64,000 nucleotides of DNA, from positions 3,041,001-3,105,000 of the forward strand of contig NZ_CP021030.1 in the NCBI RefSeq assembly GCF_002117485.1. The letters are read 5' to 3'. Made by a program: the position numbers and the translations under genes. The notes beneath the pieces were generated by a model that saw only the letters and a program-made list of their open reading frames with translations, had not been told where the DNA came from and ran no database searches. Origin of the DNA: Rhizobium sp. NXC14. Lineage in GTDB: Bacteria; Pseudomonadota; Alphaproteobacteria; Rhizobiales; Rhizobiaceae. Shown here piece after piece: positions 60,581 through 64,000 of the stretch (its first letter is position 1; each line of letters begins with the position of its first letter).

Positions 60581-61036
60581 TTATCCGTTCAAAAGCTCCT
60601 TGACGGTTGCCGATGCCTTGGCGAAATCCATCTGGCCGGCATAACGCTCCTTGAGCGCCGCCATCACCTTGCCCATGTCCTTGACGCCGGCAGCACCCGT
60701 CTCGGTGATAATCGCCGAGATATTGGCGCGCACTTCGCCGTCGGAAAGCTGCTTCGGCATGAAGTCCTGAATGACGGCGATTTCCGCACGCTCCTTGGCA
60801 GCGAGCTCCGGTCGGGAATTCTCCTCATAGATCTTTGCCGATTCGTCGCGCTGCTTCACCATCTTGGCGAGGATCTGCAGGATCTCGTCGTCGCTCGCCT
60901 GCTCCTTGCCGGTACCGCGATTGGCAATGTCGCGGTCCTTGATCGCCGCCTGAATCAGCCGAACGGTCGACAGCCGCTCCGAATCCTTGGCCTTCATCGC
61001 CTCTTTCAGCTGGGTGGCGAGTTGATCGCGCAGCAT
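60581..61036 (-). CDS. GatB/YqeY domain protein
   Basis: This 151-residue protein is of the YqeY family (PF09424): MLRDQLATQLKEAMKAKDSERLSTVRLIQAAIKDRDI, DDEILQILAKMVKQRDESAKIYEENSRPELAAKERAEIAVIQDFMPKQLSDGEV, DMGKVMAALKERYAGQMDFAKASATVKELL. It resembles the C-terminal tail domain of the GatB amidotransferase subunit. It lies next to dnaG/rpoD genes in many bacteria, consistent with this place. The ATG at 61034-61036 was chosen because AAGGAG lies 7 bases upstream. Confidence 0.9.
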   Translation of the reverse strand: MLRDQLATQLKEAMKAKDSERLSTVRLIQAAIKDRDIANRGTGKEQASDDEILQILAKMVKQRDESAKIYEENSRPELAAKERAEIAVIQDFMPKQLSDGEVRANISAIITETGAAGVKDMGKVMAALKERYAGQMDFAKASATVKELLNG

Positions 61037-61305
61037 GTCTTCACTCCTTTTTTGATGCCGCTTCATAAACCACGCCGATGCGACGGATCAAATAAATTGC
61101 GCCATCGGCGCGATAAAGCGCAAGAAAACGGCCGCAATCCCGGCTACAAAGATTGACGCTCAGCGATTGCGTGGCTATTTACCGCCACCTGCACCAAAAT
61201 TCGTGATCAGGCCTGAAGCGCGCGGCATTGCCGTGCCCACACGTCTGCGAGATCAAATGGCGACGAGCGCGGCTAAGCGCATCGGCCGCCGGAAACGGGA
61301 TGAAG

Positions 61306-62511
61306 ATGACCGCAACAGCACCCTGGACAACCGAAAAGCCGACCGCTTTGCTCGTTCTTGCCGACGGCACAGTGATCGAAGGCAAGGGCATCGGCGCCAC
61401 CGGCAAGGTCCAGGCTGAAGTCGTCTTCAACACGGCGCTGACCGGCTACGAAGAGATCATGACCGACCCCTCCTATCTCGGCCAGATCGTCACCTTCACC
61501 TTTCCCCACATCGGCAATATCGGCACCAACGACGAAGATATCGAGGACCTGACGCCTGCCGCCCGCCACGGCGCCGTCGGCGTCATCTTCAAGGCCGACA
61601 TCACCGACCCCTCGAACTACCGCGCCGCCAAGCATCTCGACCAGTGGCTCAAGGCCCGCGGCATCATCGGCCTTTGCGGCATCGACACGCGTGCGCTCAC
61701 CGCCTGGATCCGCGAGAACGGCGCCCCGAACGCGGTGATCGCCCACGACGCCAACGGCGTCTTCGACATCGAGGCGCTGAAGGCCGAAGCCAAGGCCTGG
61801 AGCGGCCTGGAAGGTCTCGATCTTGCCAAGATCGCCTCGTCCGGCCAGTCCTCACAATGGGCGCAGACGCCGTGGGTCTGGAACGAAGGTTACGGCGAAC
61901 TCGGTGCGGCGGATGCGAAATATCACGTCGTCTGCCTCGATTACGGCGTCAAGCGCAACATCCTGCGCCTGTTTGCCGGCCTCGACTGCAAGGTGACCGT
62001 CGTGCCGGCAACAACGAGCGCCGAAGACGTGCTCGCCTTGCAGCCGGACGGTATCTTCCTGTCGAACGGTCCCGGCGATCCAGCGGCAACCGGCGAATAT
62101 GCCGTTCCTGTCATCAAGACGCTTGTTAAGACCGATATCCCGGTCTTCGGCATCTGCCTCGGCCATCAGATGCTCGGCCTCGCCTTGGGCGCCAAGACCG
62201 AAAAGATGCACCAGGGCCATCACGGCGCCAATCATCCGGTCAAGGATCACACGACGGGCAAGGTCGAGATCGTCTCGATGAACCACGGCTTCGCGGTCGA
62301 CTCGAAGTCGCTGCCCGACGGCGTTGAAGAGACTCATATTTCGCTTTTCGACGGCACCAATTGCGGCCTGCGCGTGCTCGGCAAGCAGGTCTTCTCCGTC
62401 CAGCACCATCCGGAAGCCTCCCCCGGCCCGCAGGACAGCCACTATCTCTTCCGCCGCTTCGTCAACATGGTGCGCGAGAAGAAGGGCGAACCGGCGCTTG
62501 CAGAGCGCTAG
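61306..62511 (+). CDS. carA: Carbamoyl-phosphate synthase small subunit
   Basis: This 401-residue glutaminase subunit supplies ammonia to CarB for pyrimidine and arginine synthesis. It has the N-terminal CPSase_sm domain (ALLVLADGTVIEGKGIGATGKVQAEVVFNTALTGYEEIMTDPSYLGQIV) and the C-terminal class I amidotransferase domain with the catalytic triad Cys284 (FGICLGHQ), His368 and Glu370 (VQHHPEASPGP). The ATG at 61306 gives the usual rhizobial length; an ATG two codons earlier (61300) is possible. It is divergent from the yqeY-like gene. carB is not in the window. Confidence 0.96.
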   Translation: MTATAPWTTEKPTALLVLADGTVIEGKGIGATGKVQAEVVFNTALTGYEEIMTDPSYLGQIVTFTFPHIGNIGTNDEDIEDLTPAARHGAVGVIFKADITDPSNYRAAKHLDQWLKARGIIGLCGIDTRALTAWIRENGAPNAVIAHDANGVFDIEALKAEAKAWSGLEGLDLAKIASSGQSSQWAQTPWVWNEGYGELGAADAKYHVVCLDYGVKRNILRLFAGLDCKVTVVPATTSAEDVLALQPDGIFLSNGPGDPAATGEYAVPVIKTLVKTDIPVFGICLGHQMLGLALGAKTEKMHQGHHGANHPVKDHTTGKVEIVSMNHGFAVDSKSLPDGVEETHISLFDGTNCGLRVLGKQVFSVQHHPEASPGPQDSHYLFRRFVNMVREKKGEPALAER

Positions 62512-62603
62512 TTTCAAGAAGTGCCGGTTTCGCAAACTCTGTTAAACCGGCAGCCACCAACGTAATGTGGCATCTCTTGAATCTTGAAAGACAGCTATCA
62601 GAG

Positions 62604-62640
62604 AAAGGACCGCTATCTGCCCATAGCGTCTTTTTTCTTT
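62604..62640 (+). terminator. Intrinsic terminator of carA
   Basis: CGCTAT (62611-62616) and ATAGCG (62623-62628) form the inner stem, extended outward by AAAGGA/TCTTT pairing with one bulge, followed by a TTTTTT run (62631-62636). It is 93 bp after the carA stop. The rest of the gap 62512-62809 has no gene. Confidence 0.65.
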
Positions 62641-62809
62641 GTTGAAGGATAGGGCTGCTTTGCGCCGCAAGTAGAGGGCGACTTCGCAGCTTCCTGAAAG
62701 CAGACCTTGATGGCAGATTGCGCTGGAGGTGGTGGTTACGCCGGCACCGGCTGTTGTTCATCTTCCGCCGAAATGGCGAACAGGTTCAAGATCGGGCATT
62801 GATCACTCA

Positions 62810-64000
62810 TCATTGTACGACACCGGCCTTGCGTAGCCCCTCCATGGCGAGGTCGAAATCGGCGGGGTTCTTGAAGGGCAAGACTTTGCGGCGGTATTCC
62901 AAGGAGAAGTCGGGATTAACGCGCAGCACCTCTTGCCACGTCGCCCGAGCCTCTTCGAACCGGCCGAGGTGTCCGTAACAGGCGGCCAGAAGCGCGCGAG
63001 AGACGTCGGTGACGGGATTGCGGCTCACGCGCTGCACCAACAATTCAACGGCCTCTTCGTACCTTCGCAGTTGAAACCAGGCCCAGGCCTGAAAGTGGAG
63101 AACGACATCCGGAAAATACGGGTTCAAGATCCTCGCCCGATCGAAACAGGCGAGTGCCTCGTGAGATCTGCCTGAATAGAGAAGTGCCTCGCCGAGGCTG
63201 ACCTGCCCTTCGGCGAAGTTCGGGTTGAGGCCTATCGCACGCTCGGCCTCGCCGATGGCTCTATCGTGCTGCCGTGAGTAAAGCCTGACGACACTCAATG
63301 CCCAGTGCGCCACGGGGTCGCTCTCATCCCGCGCCACCGCCAGCATCGCAGCCTCTTCGGCCTGCTGGAGCGAGCGTTGCGGCGACGCGCTCCACCGGTT
63401 CAGGTAGTCGAGCCCATGGGTAAGGGCGAGAAAGGCATGTGCCGAGGCGAAGTTGGGGTCCAGTTCGACGGCATGTTGCAAAAGATCGCGGGCGTCGCTG
63501 TTCGTTTGCTTCGTCAGCCGGTGCCACAGCTCCCGGCCACGCAGGAAGCAGTCATAGGCCTCGGGGTGACCGGTCTGGCCCGGCACCAGCCTTTTCCGAT
63601 CACCTTCTGTCAGGTTGACCGCCAGTGCGTCGACGATCTGCTGCGTGACATCGTCCTGAACCGCGAAAATGTCGGTCAGGTCTCGATCGAACCGCTCCGC
63701 CCATAGATGCCCGCCGGTGGTCGCGTCGATGAGCTGCGCGGTGATGCGTACCCTGTTGCCTGATTTGCGCACACTGCCCTCAAGAACATGCCGCACGCCG
63801 AGCTTCGTGCCCACCTCCTGCACATGGACGTTCCTGCCTTTGAAGGTAAATGACGAATTGCGGGCGATGACGAAGAGCTGCGACAACTTCGATAGCGCCG
63901 TGATGATGTCTTCCGAGATGCCGTCGGCGAAGTAGTCCTGTTCGGCGTCACCGCTCATGTTGGCGAAGGGCAGGACGGCGATCGACAGCTTCGGCGACGT
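62810..64000 (-). CDS. TPR protein, adenylate-cyclase-associated type (N-terminus beyond window)
   Basis: The visible 396 residues begin inside the protein: the frame continues to position 64000 as ...LSIAVLPFANMSGDAEQDYFADGISEDIITALSKLSQLFVIARNSSFTFKGR, the conserved TolB-N-like segment that links a class III adenylate cyclase or DNA-binding domain to TPR repeats. At least four TPR-like repeats follow (residues about 150-390 of the visible part). Homologous rhizobial proteins often carry an N-terminal cyclase domain, but this cannot be seen here. Confidence 0.82.
   Translation of the reverse strand, partial: TSPKLSIAVLPFANMSGDAEQDYFADGISEDIITALSKLSQLFVIARNSSFTFKGRNVHVQEVGTKLGVRHVLEGSVRKSGNRVRITAQLIDATTGGHLWAERFDRDLTDIFAVQDDVTQQIVDALAVNLTEGDRKRLVPGQTGHPEAYDCFLRGRELWHRLTKQTNSDARDLLQHAVELDPNFASAHAFLALTHGLDYLNRWSASPQRSLQQAEEAAMLAVARDESDPVAHWALSVVRLYSRQHDRAIGEAERAIGLNPNFAEGQVSLGEALLYSGRSHEALACFDRARILNPYFPDVVLHFQAWAWFQLRRYEEAVELLVQRVSRNPVTDVSRALLAACYGHLGRFEEARATWQEVLRVNPDFSLEYRRKVLPFKNPADFDLAMEGLRKAGVVQ

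Overview
The window looks like an ordinary chromosomal stretch of a fast-growing rhizobium, most likely of the Rhizobium leguminosarum / R. etli / R. phaseoli group. The strongest reason is a complete cinR-cinI-cinS quorum-sensing locus (32390-34181). Supporting evidence is the alphaproteobacterial style of the housekeeping genes (metH, rpoD, dnaG, carA), many ABC transporters, dispersed palindromic intergenic repeats, and high GC throughout. No rRNA operon, prophage, complete insertion sequence or CRISPR array was seen. All identifications come from reading the sequence; no database search was run.

Layout, left half. 1-4161: a glutamine-synthetase-like gene (cut by the window edge), an APC permease and an N-formylglutamate-amidohydrolase-like gene run leftward, with a divergent RpiR regulator. 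4272-8278: an AfuA/Fbp-type ABC transporter preceded by three 11-bp repeats resembling a PhoB box. 8624-16133: a carbohydrate ABC transporter, a Gfo/Idh/MocA oxidoreductase, an N-acetylglucosamine-type kinase and a GntR/UTRA regulator. 16618-21819: metH, a perfect 20-bp palindrome upstream of it, and a divergent AGE-family sugar epimerase gene. 21884-29274: a polyamine-type ABC transporter in one operon with an Asp/Glu-type racemase and a flavin reductase, with a divergent FadR-type GntR regulator.

Middle. 29303-32266 holds small conserved rhizobial genes, a frameshifted GIY-YIG gene between two copies of a repeat, and a small gene divergent from cinR. 32390-34181 is the cin locus; cinR and cinI share an upstream C4...G4 motif. 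A CheY-like receiver and a tRNA(CAU) that reads as tRNA-Ile2 follow. 35064-40629 carries envelope or secreted proteins: a trypsin-like protease with apparent PAN-like repeats, an Omp25-like beta-barrel, two lipoproteins, a SIMPL protein and two tandem secreted paralogs. 40969-49494 is a mixed set: YjbQ, a DUF922 predicted protease, Crp/Fnr, two DUF6894-like proteins, DUF427, B3/B4 plus EamA plus AraC, an NptII-like aminoglycoside phosphotransferase, a TonB-like DUF930 protein and a GYD protein.

Right end. 49738-62511 is a housekeeping block: rpoD, a GFA protein, tdh, kbl, recQ, dnaG, a yqeY-like gene and carA. dnaG and rpoD are neighbours in many bacteria; here recQ-kbl-tdh-gfa lies between them and recQ is translationally coupled to dnaG. 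The window ends inside a TPR protein resembling rhizobial adenylate-cyclase-associated TPR proteins.

A recurring theme is that all three ABC operons that contain a binding-protein gene have a strong hairpin or palindromic repeat between that gene and the first permease gene. This would favour high binding-protein expression relative to membrane components.
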